Shown: piece after piece, positions 1 through 11,935 of the stretch
Layout: each line of letters starts with the position of its first letter
Position numbering within the stretch: the first letter of the stretch is position 1
Origin: Iris pallida
Lineage: Eukaryota > Streptophyta > Magnoliopsida > Asparagales > Iridaceae
NCBI GenBank assembly: GCA_029216955.1
Contig: JANAVB010010791.1
Coordinates: forward strand, 840,685-904,684
Reading direction: 5' to 3'
Length of the DNA stretch: 64,000 nt
Translations under genes and position numbers: made by a program
Notes under the pieces: model-generated
Told to the model about the DNA's origin: nothing
The model's database searches: none
Seen by the model: the letters and a program-made list of their open reading frames with translations, nothing else

Positions 1-1290
1 TACCTCTAGTGATGGTGGCAAGGCTAATCTATAAGCAACTTCTCCAACACGTTCCAAGATATCGAAAGGACCGATGTATCTTGGACTCAACTTGCCACGT
101 CCTTCGAATCAAATCGTACCTCTAGTGGGGGATACTTTCAAGAAAATGTGGTCGCCTTCCTTAAATTCCAAAGGTCGACGACGATTATCTGCCCACTGCT
201 TCTGTCGATCCTGTGCTGCTCGCAGGTGGTCTTGTATCTTCTTGACCTTCTCCACTGTGCTTAAAACCAACTCGGGTCCCAATATCTGTCACTCTCCGAT
301 GTCGCTCCAACAGACAGGAGATCGACAGTTCCTACCATACAATGCTTTAAACGGAGCCATCTGGATTCCCGCTTGACAGCTATTATTGTAGAAAAACTCT
401 ACAAGATGAAGTTGGTCCTCCCATGATCCGCCAAAGTCGAGCATACAAGCTCTCAACATATCTTCTAGCGTTTGAATAGTACGCTCTGACTGGCCGTCTG
501 TCTGCGGACGGTACACCGTACTAAACTTCAAATGCGTACCCAAACTTTTTTGCATACTCCTCCAAATGTACGAGATGAACCTCTAGTCACGGTCCGACAC
601 GATGCTAACTGGTACGCCATGTAGCTTCATTATTTGCTTTATGTACATATCTGCCAAAATTTCTGTGAACTGTCCCACCCTAAAAGGTAATAAATGGGCC
701 GATTTGGTAAGTCTATCAACAATCACTCATTCCACATCACGTCCACTAGGACTCCGAGGAAATTCTGTGACAAAGTCCATAGTAATTTGCTCCCACTTCT
801 ACTCAGGAATGGGTAGCGGCTGCAATAATCCGACCGTCCTTTGGTGCTCGGCCTTCACTTGTTGGCATACCAAACACTTGTCCACGAAGGGAGCTATCTC
901 TCGCTTCATTCCACGCCACCAATAATACTGCCGTAAGTCCTGATACATCTTAGTTCCTCCGAGATGGATAGATTAAGCCAAACTGTGTGCTTCTGTCATC
1001 AACTCCTGCCGTAACTCTCCAATAGGAACATAAATACGATCACCACATCGCAATATCCCATCAAAATGAATCCTTAATCCCGTCTGCTCTCCTGCTTCAG
1101 TCCTTTCTCTAAACGGTCGAAATCTAGCATCTGTAGGCAATGTCGCCTTGATCCTCTCTACTAATGATGATTGCACTTGGAGATTGGCTAACACGCCATC
1201 TGCTCCAGGCAATACTACCTCAATACCAAGCTGTTGTAAGTCTCTAATCAAATCGTTCTGCGTAGTCAAGAAGTGTGCCATGGGCGTACG
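1..1290 (-). pseudogene. Ty3/gypsy integrase of element H (degenerate, C-terminus outside window)
   Basis: Integrase inserts retroelement cDNA into the genome. Read on the minus strand, the segment holds, in order, a zinc-binding region near 980-850 (His side, then CLVCQQVKAEHQ), the core domain near 800-440 with first Asp in WEQITMDFV, second Asp in VSDRD and the Glu in TDGQSERT, and a C-terminal GPY/F-like region ([18 protein letters not shown]) near 90-20. GPY/F plus the RT type is typical of Tekay/Del chromoviruses; a chromodomain would lie left of position 1 and cannot be checked. In-frame stops occur near 974 and 584, among others, so it is dead. It joins directly to RNase H on the right. 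Confidence 0.9.
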
Positions 1291-1649
1291 GCTTAATGCG
1301 TCTGCCATGACATTAGCCTTGCCCAAATGATAATATAGCTCGATCTTGTAATCCTTCATCAACTCCAACCAACGTCGCTATCGCATTTTTAACTCTTTTT
1401 GTGTGAACACGTACTTGAGGCTCTTATGATCAGTGTAGATCTCAACCTTCTTGTCGTAACATAGCTTCAAAACATAGATAATCGCTGCGAGCTCTAGATC
1501 GTGGGTCGGATAATTCTTCGTATGCACCCTCAACTGTCTCGATGCGTATGCTACTATATGACCATGCTGCATCAATACGCATCCTAATCCCTTTCCAGAT
1601 GCATCGTTGTAGATTATAAATCCTCCCGATTCTGATGGTAGTGTCAAGA
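1291..1649 (-). pseudogene. Ty3/gypsy RNase H of element H (degenerate)
   Basis: RNase H removes the RNA strand during reverse transcription. Minus-strand translation shows the catalytic landmarks in order: [15 protein letters not shown] (Asp), LELAAI (Glu), [11 protein letters not shown] (Asp) and VMADALSR (Asp), the last being the usual end of the gypsy RT-RNase H module. An amber stop near 1376 falls where related elements have Gln (motif R-stop-RRW), consistent with CAG to TAG. It lies between RT and integrase, the standard Ty3/gypsy order. Confidence 0.9.
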
Positions 1650-2684
1650 TAGGTGCAGTGGTCAAGCGCTTCTTAAACTTGTCAAAAGTGGCTGGACACT
1701 CATCTGTCCATACAAACTCCTGATCCATGCAAGTGAGTCGACTCATAGGCTAAGCTATTCGAGAGAAATATTCTATGAACCTTTGGTAATAATCCGCAAG
1801 TCTAAGAAAAATTCTCACCTCGGAAGCTAATGTGGGAGCGGGCCATGCCTTGACCATTGTGATCTTTTTCGGATCTACTGATATGCCATCTCCAGTGACG
1901 ATATGTCCAAGAAATGATACCTCCTTGAGAAAGAAATCACACTTGCTACGCTTCGCAAAAAGTTGCTAATTCCTCAAGGTCCCCAAAATAATCTGCAGAT
2001 GCTACTCATGCTCCTCTTGGCTCTTAGAGTAAATCAAGATATCATCTATGAAGACGACTACAAATTTGTCCAGGTACTGGTGAAAGATCTTGTTCATTAA
2101 GTTCATGAAAACTGCGGGAGCATTGGTTAAACCGAAAGTCATGACCAAGAACTCGTAGTGTCCATACCTCGATCGAAATACCATCTTCGGAATATCTTCC
2201 TTCCGAACCTTCAGTTGGTGATGGCCCGATCGTATGTCGGTCTTGGAGAATACTTTTGCTCCACTCAGTTGATCGAATAGATCGTCTATGTGCGACAAAG
2301 GGTACTTGTTCTTCACCATAACTGCATTCAAAGCTCTATAGTCGATACACATGTGTACTGTTCTTTCTTTCTTAGGTACAAAAAGAATGGGTGCTCCCCA
2401 TGGTGATGCAATGCCACGAATGAAACCTTTCTCCAATAAGTCGTCAATCTGTGCCTTTATCTCTACCAAATCCTTCGGTGCAAGTCGATATACTCGAGAT
2501 GAAATAGGCTCGGTTCCCGGAATAAGCTCAATAGAAAACTGGATGTCTCGGTCAGGCGGCAGTCCCAGCAAATCCTCGGAGAATACATCTTCGAACTCAA
2601 AGATGACAGGGTGCTGAGGGGTGTCCTGCAACATCATGTGAGTCCCTAATGTGGGTGCATCAATACTCTCTCCTTCTTCCTTGG
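1650..2684 (-). pseudogene. Ty3/gypsy reverse transcriptase of element H, interrupted by element A
   Basis: Reverse transcriptase of a Tekay-like Ty3/gypsy element. On the minus strand from 2684: [61 protein letters not shown], then the catalytic [11 protein letters not shown] near 2065-2035, followed by connection sequence (FLGHIVTGDGISVDP). Stops near 2004, 1967 and 1757 lie at expected Gln positions. The 5' part is cut at 2685 by insertion A; bases 2680-2684 (cttgg) are the target-site duplication, repeated at 11931-11935. Upstream coding continues in the 12-bp sliver at 11936 and then at 23081, in the same frame once insertions A and B are ignored. Confidence 0.92.
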
Positions 2685-3225
2685 TGTCACGACCCGCACC
2701 CATTTTTTTTTAAACGGATACAAGACGTGTCCAAGCCAGCCTACACCGCAGTGTCGGCGGTAGAACGCTGTCACGGCCATGAAGATCAAAATCACAAATA
2801 ATGCTCATTCACAAAATTAATTTAATTTACGATGATCACAAGGTTTACATTTGTATAAAAATATAAACTTGTACAAATAACTGAATGACTACAACTCAAC
2901 TATCTAGCTAGTCTCTAGGCTTTATCTGCAAGTATTTCCGTCACTCCCCAAGCTAAATGAATCCACGGCTAACCTGAAAATGTTGGTTTCCAGTCAGGAA
3001 TGGAACGAGCACAATTCACTGAATGCAATTTCAAATAAAGAAAATGACTATAAAACAAAGGTTAGGCATTAATCATGAGTTTTAAAAATAACAGTAAACC
3101 CGTAAGAAAATCAATAGTAATAAATAGACCAATATACTTTTCCACCGTTAGAAGTACCTTTGACATGTGATCGGTCTGGGGTGCTACACCGCACGGTCTA
3201 CGATATCTACTTGCAGAAAAGTAAC

Positions 3226-3559
3226 GATGTCTACAATATCTACAATGTCTACAATATCTACAATGTCTACAATATTTACAATGTCTACAATATCTACAAT
3301 GTCTACAATATTTACAATGTCTACAATATTTACAATGTCTACGATATCTACAATGTCTACAATATCTACAATGTCTACAATATCTACAATGTCTACAATA
3401 TTTACAATGTCTACGATATCTACAATGTCTACAATATCTACAATGTCTACAATATCTACAATGTCTACGATATCTACAATGTCTACAATATCTACAATGT
3501 CTACAATATCTACAATGTCTACGATATCTACAATGTCTACGATATCTACAATGTCTACG
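3226..3559. repeat. 18-bp minisatellite within LTR A
   Basis: Tandem array of GTCTACAATATCTACAAT units with variants (atttac, acgatat). Each 18-mer is two related 9-mers. The array is framed by tctacgatatctac before it and tctacggtc after it, suggesting it grew from single-copy LTR sequence. Translations give meaningless Tyr-Asn or Val-Asp-Ile repeats, so it is not coding. Confidence 0.95.
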
Positions 3560-3824
3560 GTCTGATCACACATCCTTGGTACTTCTCATTCCCGACTCAA
3601 CAATTTATAATAGAGTATAAAAATTACATAACCAATGACTAATCAATGAAATTTAGTAAAGATCAATATCGAAATGCAGACAATAAACTGTACTCGCCTG
3701 TGGTCCTTTGCTGGTGAAACCGACAATCTGAACTACTCAATGTGCCACTATAGTCAAAACCCGTACAACAGTCCCCGAAAGCTGAAATAAACAATACCAA
3801 TGATCTCAGAATAGTCCAATTAGC

Positions 3825-4370
3825 TAGGATTGCCTGTCCTTACGTCCAATTCTGGACACAGGGGCAAAACGGTAATTTCGGACAAAAATGATGTCCGCCG
3901 TTGGACCCGCTTTGCACCGAAAAATGTGCCAGAGTCAACGGTCTCTAAAGTCGTCAAACTACATGTCTACGGATCCAGTTTTTCGATACGAACCCAACCG
4001 TATGTCCAGAGTTGGATTCCGGCGGGCCGTGCACAAAATCGCTCGTTGAGCGGGACCGTGGGGCCCGCAAAACGACGTCGATTTCAACTGTCTCAGAATT
4101 GGACCAAACTTGGCATACAGGACCAGAAAAACGATACGGTCCTGTTGGCGCAAGTTTCGTCTCGATCTGACAAGCGTGCACAAAGTTATGACTGAATTTG
4201 CATTGGACGGATACGGGGCGATTTCGACGGATACGCGTCGAATTCGTCGCGCACACGCGACCAATTTGAATTCCGTCAAAGCCCACACGACCACGAAGCT
4301 GTTACACAGCTTTCGATGCCTTCGGTGCGCGACCACGTCGTCCAGATTGGCGTGACGCACGTCATGTGGA
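3825..4370 (-). other. LTR module conserved between elements A and H
   Basis: About 0.5 kb that aligns by eye with 53865-54400 in the LTR of element H, in the same orientation. Shared blocks include a 38-bp identical stretch (4091-4128 versus 54119-54156), the words gtctctaaagtcgtcaaact and aagtttcgtctcgat. The flanking LTR sequence is different. It lies downstream of the TATA box, in transcribed LTR sequence. Confidence 0.8.
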
Positions 4371-4955
4371 ACAATTTCAACGTTTTAAAAACAGATTTTT
4401 CTCTAACTTTGGAATCCAATTTCTTGATACATAATCGATGATTTCGATTTCCGCAAAAAGGGTTGTGAAGCCCTATATGTTGTCTATAATCGTGTTCAGG
4501 TAGAATTTCTAAACAGCTACTGGATCGATCGGAATTGATCCGCCAATGTGGGTTCATGGATTGATATATGTCCTGTTTTGGGACAGATTTTCCATCGATT
4601 TCTTGATCGATTTGCGCCGTGCTCAATGTGAAATAAAAATAAGTAATTGAAAGGTATCGGAGGGGTTTAGGTTGTCTTCATACCCGTGAAATCGGTTCCG
4701 CAAACCGTCGAGCGTGGAGGACGGAGTCGTACGGCGAAACTGGTTCGGGACTGGGCTGTCCCGCTCGGTTGGACGCGCCGCATGTGCACGCGCGGTGGTC
4801 GGGAATCCGCGTTCGGCCGGCGGCGCGGTGGCGCGCGTGGGGAGAGGGTGCGCCTGGGGCCTGGGATGGCGGCGTCGAGAGTTTGGTAGTTGTTCGTTTA
4901 GGGTTTCGTCTCGACGTTCCTCTGTTTTCGTTCTCTCGTTGCCGCACATAACCGC

Positions 4956-4964
4956 TTATATATA
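4956..4964 (-). promoter_or_regulatory. TATA box of LTR A (3' copy)
   Basis: Minus strand reads TATATATAA, followed downstream by a leader with a telo-box-like AAACCCTAAACG near 4905 and then GC-rich sequence. The position within the LTR fits a Pol II promoter at the U3/R boundary. The right LTR has the same box at 10957-10965. Confidence 0.6.
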
Positions 4965-5276
4965 CATAGCTTCTCGGTTTGGCCGAGAAAGCTATAAGCA
5001 CGGGCTGGGCTAGTTGCTCAGCCGATGGGTTGCTTGGGCCCACTGCTCCAAACAGTTAGTTCTATTCCTTTTTCTTTTCCTTTTTCTTTTCCTACTTTCT
5101 TAATCTATTATATCTCTCAGCAAACACAAACACATATATAAATATGTCTACATAATTTCATATATATACAAAATATAATAATATATAATCTATATATATT
5201 ACACCTTTATTAGATAATAATAATAATATAACCAATAATAAAATATTATTATATAACCATAATCTCAATAATATCG

Positions 5277-5277
<1 letters not shown>

Positions 5278-5367
<90 letters not shown>
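5278..5367. repeat. (TAA)30 microsatellite in LTR A
   Basis: Uninterrupted TAA repeats, about 30 units; the same site in the right LTR (11291-11342) has about 17. The poly-Leu frame on the other strand is an artefact. Confidence 0.95.
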
Positions 5368-5368
<1 letters not shown>

Positions 5369-5958
5369 TTCACTAAATCAATAATGGCATATATACCCTA
5401 TAGCACAGTCTAAAAATTCTTAAATGTACCAGGACCCTTTTCTACAACGTCGTCGAATATCGACTAAATACAATATTTATAATATTTAATTAAAACTACT
5501 TAAAATATCCATTAATTCATTAAAACGAAATGTCCCCTCATACCAATTTCCATCTACACGAATGTCATTGGACGTGCCGCCTGACTACAGAGGCTTGGGC
5601 TCAGTTCGAGTCCAGACCGGCTAAAATGGTATAACGGTTTTCCCTAAAATCAATAATATAATTAATACTACTAATTCTTCGGTAAGCTCTAAGTCGCAAC
5701 TTTGTTTGGTTTTCCTAGTTTGGACATCACTATGGCTCGACCTTCCCTACCAGGGCTAGTACTCTAATCAAAGCACGCCATTGCACTATCTGTGCCATGA
5801 TTCCTAATCGGTTTGTGCTCCACAACTCCACAAAAATTTAAGTCATCCACCGTAATAATTAACTAAATAATTATTTACAAAAAAATATTAAAATCACCAT
5901 TTAATTCAAATAAATAAATAAAAATATTATCAAAATTCTGGGAAGAGGGGCTACAAAT

Positions 5959-5969
5959 CTACCCACCTT
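5959..5969 (-). other. Polypurine tract of element A
   Basis: The minus strand reads AAGGTGGGTAG a few bases before the LTR start TGTAGCCCC. The same motif precedes the 3' LTR of element B (18365). It primes plus-strand DNA synthesis and fixes the element's orientation. Confidence 0.75.
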
Positions 5970-8900
5970 AAAAATAATTTCGTCCTCGAAATTCTAATTC
6001 ATAACTATTCCTAAAAAAGGGAAATCTACCCCTTTCCTTAATCTTCTCAAATTTTTAATTCCTCAAGATCGTTTATGTCCTCCTCCTAGACATTTCGTAA
6101 CTACGGAACTCTGAGGACTTCTACTCACCTTGGGTCACCCTACTCCCTCAAATCTCATGTCACTAAAACTTTTATAATCATCCAATCTACTTGCTAAAAT
6201 AGATATCTACGGTATAGGGCATCTGTAATCCCCTCCTATCTATCAAGCAACCCCAAAATTTACGAACAACAACTTGCACAAGTGGCTAAGAAATATTAGT
6301 AAACTCTAATAAGCATGATCCCTCGTCGCTCTGAAATAAGAAGGACGGGAAAAATAAGGAAGAATAACCGAGGGTAATTAGGAAGTTTCAAGAGCGGTAG
6401 AGGGTATCTAATGATGCAGCTAGAAAGAAGGTCTATGAAATCATTGACTTATTTGCTAAGTGGCTACTCCAGTCTAGTCACTTGCTAAATCGAAGCACCC
6501 TTTGCCTCTTAGAGTGGCTTGTAATCCGTGCAATACAAAAGTTCTATTTTCGAAATTCTGAACAAGTCCCATAATAAAACAGAATTTAAGAAATCAAGGT
6601 TTTGATCTTTTCCCTGGTTATTTAAACACAAGAGCAATGGATAAAATGCAATACAGGATCGTATCGCGACTCCCAAGTAGATGGAATAATGTTTACGAAT
6701 GACTTCTCGTTCTAAGAGAAGACTACATAATAGGTATAGGGACCTATTTCAAATAGTCCGGGTTTAAAAAGTCCAAATTTGGTGGTATGCATGGATGGAT
6801 TTTACTGGGTCTTAATGGATTTCCTAATTGGACATAAATCGTTGGTTGTATGAACCTTGGATTTCAACCTATAATGATTTGAACAATGCCCTAATGATAA
6901 ACTATTTCTACTAGGTTAGGGTATTCTAGAATAGGTTTCTATTCAAGGGGTTGAGCTAGTTGCCCGTCGGGTTGGTTAACTAGGTCCATCAGTCCAAATA
7001 CGCCTTCAGTGACTTTTGTGTTTTAAGTAGCACATGAGGCCTCAATTGAGTGGCACACCAGTGGCATGTGCATAGTGGGCTTCGAGTAGATCACAGCCAA
7101 CTATTGGGTCGAAGGAGTGGGGTCGTGGTCAAGGCTCTAGTGGAGGTTGGAAAGTGTATTGGTACTATGGTAAAAAGTCATAGTTAGTCCTTTTAACCTG
7201 AAAGTCGTACCTCAAAAATAGAGTACAAGGAGACGGGTTTGAGTGGGACATGATATACCTAGAGGGAGGTGGACTCGTCTAGATCTTGCATATGAAATTT
7301 GTTGGAAGGTAACAGCTGGTCTTGTGCTCCGAATATTAATGACACAGCCGGGGACACAAGATAATCTAAATGGAAAGTGGGAGTCTATAGGGCACTAACT
7401 ATCATCCTATTGGAAATCGTTCTAATCAATCGGTAAATCTTGTATATCCCAAATTTTTTGGAAGGCTTACAGTCTACCCACCTTAGAAGTTAGGGCATGG
7501 TCTTAGGAATAATGAGGCTAGAAGGATTTCAATGTCAGGATATCGCACCTCAAAATAAAGAATAAGGTACGACATAACGGAATATGGTAGATATAAGTCA
7601 AGTCAAAAATCGTTCCTCACAAATTGGAAAATGAGTGTGTACAATGACACATGGTCGAGAAAATAGAATGACATGCTTGTCCACCGTATACAAGAGTTGT
7701 CGACGGGGTAACCAACTCTTGGGCACAACGCATGAAGAGAATTCTATCCACTGAGTCGTGAATCTCTATTGGTGTCAACCTGCCATACTATTGTCACAAG
7801 AGTTGTAGTGATCATGTATTGTTGTTGACAACTGGTAGGTCATAATAAGACCGGATATTTAAGCTATGGTATTGGGTAAACTAGTGACTGTGGGGTTCCC
7901 ATACTAGTTAGGCTTTAACAATAAACTTTACATAACTAGAGTAATATTTGTTGGAAACCAATCTCGGGGTGAGTGCCTACCATAGTCACGGTAAATTATT
8001 GTCCTTAGCCTTGTCTATTCATCTCATGTCTAAAATGTGGGCTTTAGTCGAAGGACGGTTGAGTCAAGGCATAAGGGTTGAAAGTAAAGGCAATATTCAA
8101 GAAAATACTTAGAGACACAATGAATTATTTCTTGAGAATAGATAGTCTCCTGGGTTGGCATTACGACTAAGGGTAAAACCCTAATCATTCTCAAATTCAG
8201 GTGGCTTGAAAGTCCCGATAACAGTTTGGGGTCGAGAGGAGAATGAGTAACTCGATCACATGGCTGGCTGACGATAACTACCCTTGTGTATACAACTACC
8301 ATAGCTATGGGGATACTCGGTATCTATCTACCAATTATGAGCTTCTGTCTTTCCAAATCAGTGAAAGACAAAAACAAGAAAGAGTTCAAGAAAGATGTTA
8401 CTGAATACAATCACGTGATTCAAGACGAACGTATAATTCGAGAGGAATTGTCAAGCAGTTGCGGATGAGATCCTATATACCTATATATCTCCATCCACGT
8501 AGTGTAATTAAACAAAGAGCGAACCAAATGCATCATGGTTGATCAGACCATAATACACTGATTCTGATTAGACAATAAGTTAGCAGGCGTCCCCACTAAA
8601 CATATGCCTCGAATCAAGCTCGAGAATAGAGTGAGCTTGCAAAACTAAGCTGTAACAGCAGCGTTGGTCAAGATAGTCAAGATACAAGTACGCGAGATTT
8701 TTGAAAAAAAAAAGCACAAGTAGTTCGAGTTTTGTGAGAATCAAACCTTACCCGGTGTTCTTGCTCATACAGTCTTCCTACTATCTTCTGATCCACAAGG
8801 ACTTGGTCGACTAATGGGTTATGGACATTCTAAATTCTATATTCTAGGTAAACCTATTAGTGTCAGTCGATATCCTCGTCAATAGGTCACAAGGACCACG

Positions 8901-9980
8901 GAATGCTAGATCGAAAGACGTGCTATCCAACTTACAAACTTCCACCAATATTGGCTTTGGATCTTATAGAACACACTGGGCACTGTCCTATCCTCTATAA
9001 TATCCTTAACTTGTAATCACGTCTGAAGTCATTTCACCGAGGACTACGCCTCGCCCGTAAAATCGAGCTGTGGTAAACCCTTGGTTTCGTGATTCAGATG
9101 TGACATGCTATCCGATACTCTATTTCATATTGACACCAGTGTGACTATGGTCAAAGTGGACCACTATCCATAGTTTTAGGAATATTATATAACTTATATT
9201 TTCTTAGACTAATTTCAATTCTAGGGGTCGTGTCTCGCCAGTGCGCTGCTGGCTGCAGTGAATCTATGGTTTCTATAATTCAAATAAATGGCGACAGTGC
9301 GCTGCTGTCCTGCCATCATGAGTCAACTAATATTCTTCTAACTACATTCGTAAAAACCCATGAGCTCCTAGAGATTCAAACAAATTGCCTATGAAATAAA
9401 GCGTAAGCATTTGTCCTATCAGTCACAACCCTTAAGATAAAAGATTACACAGGGGAAAATAACTGAGGACAAAAGAAATACAAACATTCTAACTATTCCA
9501 TGTGTATTCAAGCCGTTGAGGAAGAACTTGAATCGAAACTAACTTGAGGTTCATCTATGGATAACATAGAAATAATAATTCTTAGGGCAAAAATAGGAAC
9601 TAAATAGACAATTTGACTAAGATGTGAGGATGATATCAAGGGCAAGGAGAAGGAATTGCACCATTTACCAAGGTTAGATCATTATCTCTATGAAACCCTG
9701 TCTCACCAAGCGAATAATCTATCCACGTTGGATCATATCGTCCTATCAAGAGGTACTAGTGTACTTATGGGGATCTGACAACTATCAAAATTACTAACTC
9801 CTCACCTAAGTTGCATGGCCTAGACTACCCATCGGTAAACTTGTACAAGGGACTCCTAGTCCTAGTCATTCTCGTAAATTAAATTAATTTCTAATTCGTG
9901 AATGAGCATTTCTAGTCGCAGGCTCGCAATAGTACAACTAACTTAAGTACTATCACGAGTTCGCATGTTTTGCGAAGACA

Positions 9981-9998
9981 GACCTGCATGGGCCACCA
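9981..9998 (-). other. Primer-binding site of element A, matching tRNA-Ile
   Basis: The minus strand reads TGGTGGCCCATGCAGGTC, 8 nt inside the 5' LTR end. From memory of the plant tRNA-Ile(AAU) 3' end (GACCTGCATGGGCCA plus CCA), the match is exact over 18 nt. Elements B and H have the same motif at the same place with one to three changes. Confidence 0.75.
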
Positions 9999-10547
9999 CA
10001 AAACCTTGTCATGACCCGCACCCATTTTTTTTTAAACGGATACAAGACGTGTCCAAGCCAGCCTACGCCGCAGTATCGGCGGTAGAACGCTGTCACGGCC
10101 ATGAAGATCAAAATCACAAATAATGCTCATTCACAAAATTAATTTAATTTACGATGATCACAAGGTTTACATTTGTATAAAAATATAAACTTGTACAAAT
10201 AACTGAATGACTACAACTCAACTATCTAGCTAGTCTCTAGGCTTTATCTGCAAGTATTTTCGTCACTCCCCAAGCTAAATGAATCCGCGGCTAACCTGAA
10301 AATGTTGGTTTCCAGTCAGGAATGGAACGAGCACAATTCACTGAATGCAATTTCAAATAAAGAAAATGACTATAAAACAAAGGTTAGGCATTAATCATGA
10401 GTTTTGAAAATAACAGTAAACCCGTAAGAAAATCAATAGTAATAAATAGACCAATATACTTTTCCACCGTTAGAAGTACCTTTGACATGTGATCGGTCTG
10501 GGGTGCTACACCGCACGGTCTACGATATCTACTTGCAGAAAAGTAAC

Positions 10548-10814
10548 GATGTCTACAATGTCTACAATATCTACAATGTCTACAATATCTACAATGTCTA
10601 CAATATTTACAATGTCTACAATATCTACAATGTCTACAATATTTACAATGTCTACAATATTTACAATGTCTACAATATTTACAATGTCTACGATATCTAC
10701 AATGTCTACAATATCTACAATGTCTACAATATCTACAATGTCTACAATATTTACAATGTCTACGATATCTACAATGTCTACAATATCTACAATGTCTACA
10801 ATATCTACAATATC
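10548..10814. repeat. 18-bp minisatellite in the 5' LTR of element A
   Basis: Same GTCTACAATATCTACAAT family as 3226-3559 but shorter and with a different order of unit variants, starting with a doubled gtctacaat half-unit. It ends at the LTR deletion breakpoint. Confidence 0.93.
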
Positions 10815-10956
10815 CGGCCGGCGGCGTGGTGGCGCGCGTGGGGAGAGGGTGCGCCTGGGGCCTGGGATGGCGGCGTCGAGAGTTTGGTAGTTGTTCGTTT
10901 AGGGTTTCGTCTCGACGTTCCTCTGTTTTCGTTCTCTCGTTGCCGCACATAACCGC

Positions 10957-10965
10957 TTATATATA
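10957..10965 (-). promoter_or_regulatory. TATA box of LTR A (5' copy)
   Basis: Same TATATATAA box as at 4956-4964, in the 5' LTR where it would drive the element. Confidence 0.6.
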
Positions 10966-11289
10966 CATAGCTTCTCGGTTTGGCCGAGAAAGCTATAAGC
11001 ACGGGCTGGGCTAGTTGCTCAGCCGATGGGTTGCTTGGGCCCACTGCTCCAAACAGTTAGTTCTATTCCTTTTTCTTTTCCTTTTTCTTTTCCTTTTTCT
11101 TTTCCTACTTTCTTAATCTATTATATCTCTCAGCAAACACAAACACATATATAAATATGTCTACATAATTTCATATATATACAAAATATAATAATATATA
11201 ATCTATATATATTACACCTTTATTAGATAATAATAATAATATAACCAATAATAAAATATTATTATACAACCATAATCTCAATAATATCG

Positions 11290-11290
<1 letters not shown>

Positions 11291-11342
<52 letters not shown>
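11291..11342. repeat. (TAA)n microsatellite in the 5' LTR of element A
   Basis: About 17 TAA units at the position matching 5278-5367. Confidence 0.93.
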
Positions 11343-11935
11343 TTCACTAAATCAATAATGGCATATATACCCTATAGCACAGTCTAAAAATTCTTAAATG
11401 TACCAGGACCCTTTTCTACAACGTCGTCGAATATCGACTAAATACAATATTTATAATATTTAATTAAAACTACTTAAAATATCCATTAATTCATTAAAAC
11501 GAAATGTCCCCTCATACCAATTTCCATCTACACGAATGTCATTGGACGTGCCGCCTGACTACAGAGGCTTGGGCTCAGTTCGAGTCCAAACCGGCTAAAA
11601 TGGTATAACGGTTTTCCCTAAAATCAATAATATAATTAATACTACTAATTCTTCGGTAAGCGCTAAGTCGCAACTTTGTTTGGTTTTCCTAGTTTGGACA
11701 TCACTATGGCTCGACCTTCCCTACCAGGGCTAGTACTCTAATCAAAGCACGCCATTGCACTATCTGTGCCATGATTCCTAATCGGTTTGTGCTCCATAAC
11801 TCCACAAAAATTTAAGTCATCCACCGTAATAATTAACTAAATAATTATTTACAAAAAAAATATTAAAATCACCATTTAATTCAAATAAATAAATAAAAAT
11901 ATTATCAAAATTCTGGGAAGAGGGGCTACACTTGG

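Larger units (their letters stand above)
2685..5955 (-). repeat. Element A 3' LTR (full-length, 3271 bp)
   Basis: Read in the element's sense, the LTR starts TGTAGCCCCTCTTCCC at 5955 and ends GGTGCGGGTCGTGACA at 2685. It contains a (TAA)n tract, a TATA box (4956-4964), a GC-rich transcribed leader, a conserved module shared with the LTR of element H (about 3825-4370), and an 18-bp minisatellite (3226-3559). The short ORFs inside are not supported as genes. The partner LTR lacks about 1.25 kb corresponding to 3560-4812. Confidence 0.9.
5956..10006 (-). other. Element A internal region, no coding sequence recognised
   Basis: This 4.05-kb interior has no open frame over about 90 codons and no gag, protease, RT or integrase motif on either strand. 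It begins on the right with a primer-binding site and ends on the left with sequence resembling the post-pol tail of Tekay-like elements (TTTCGAGGACGAAATT before the polypurine tract). Nothing else was recognised in it. Confidence 0.75.
2685..11930 (-). mobile_element. Element A: non-coding LARD-like LTR retrotransposon, complete
   Basis: A 9.25-kb element bounded by direct-repeat LTRs (2685-5955 and 10007-11930) with TG...CA termini and a perfect 5-bp target duplication cttgg (2680-2684, 11931-11935). Orientation is minus: the polypurine tract abuts the left LTR and the primer-binding site abuts the right LTR, so the right LTR is 5'. The 4.05-kb interior has no recognisable gag or pol, as in large retrotransposon derivatives (LARDs), which depend on proteins from other elements. 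It sits in the RT gene of element H. Confidence 0.88.
10007..11930 (-). repeat. Element A 5' LTR (internally deleted, 1924 bp)
   Basis: Near-identical to 2685-5955 at both ends, but the minisatellite ends directly in GC-rich sequence at about 10814, which corresponds to about 4813 in the other copy. About 1.25 kb is missing, including the conserved module. The TATA box and upstream U3 are kept, so the loss lies downstream of the predicted start of transcription. Confidence 0.9.

Noticed and set aside
3226..3559. CRISPR array
   Set aside because: No alternation of repeat and unique spacer; plant retrotransposon context.
3160..3642. Open frames of about 130-160 codons (Tyr-Asn or Val-Asp-Ile repeats) through the 18-bp array, and the similar ones at 10384-10952
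   Set aside because: An 18-bp unit without stops is open in several frames on both strands. The peptides are pure repeat with no conserved flank.
4623..5043. Overlapping frames of about 60-120 codons on both strands, with near-identical partners at 10805-11044
   Set aside because: They lie in the GC-rich leader of LTR A, overlap on both strands and show no domain; GC-rich sequence has few stops.
5158..5373. Poly-Leu open frame on the minus strand
   Set aside because: Translation of a TAA/TTA microsatellite.
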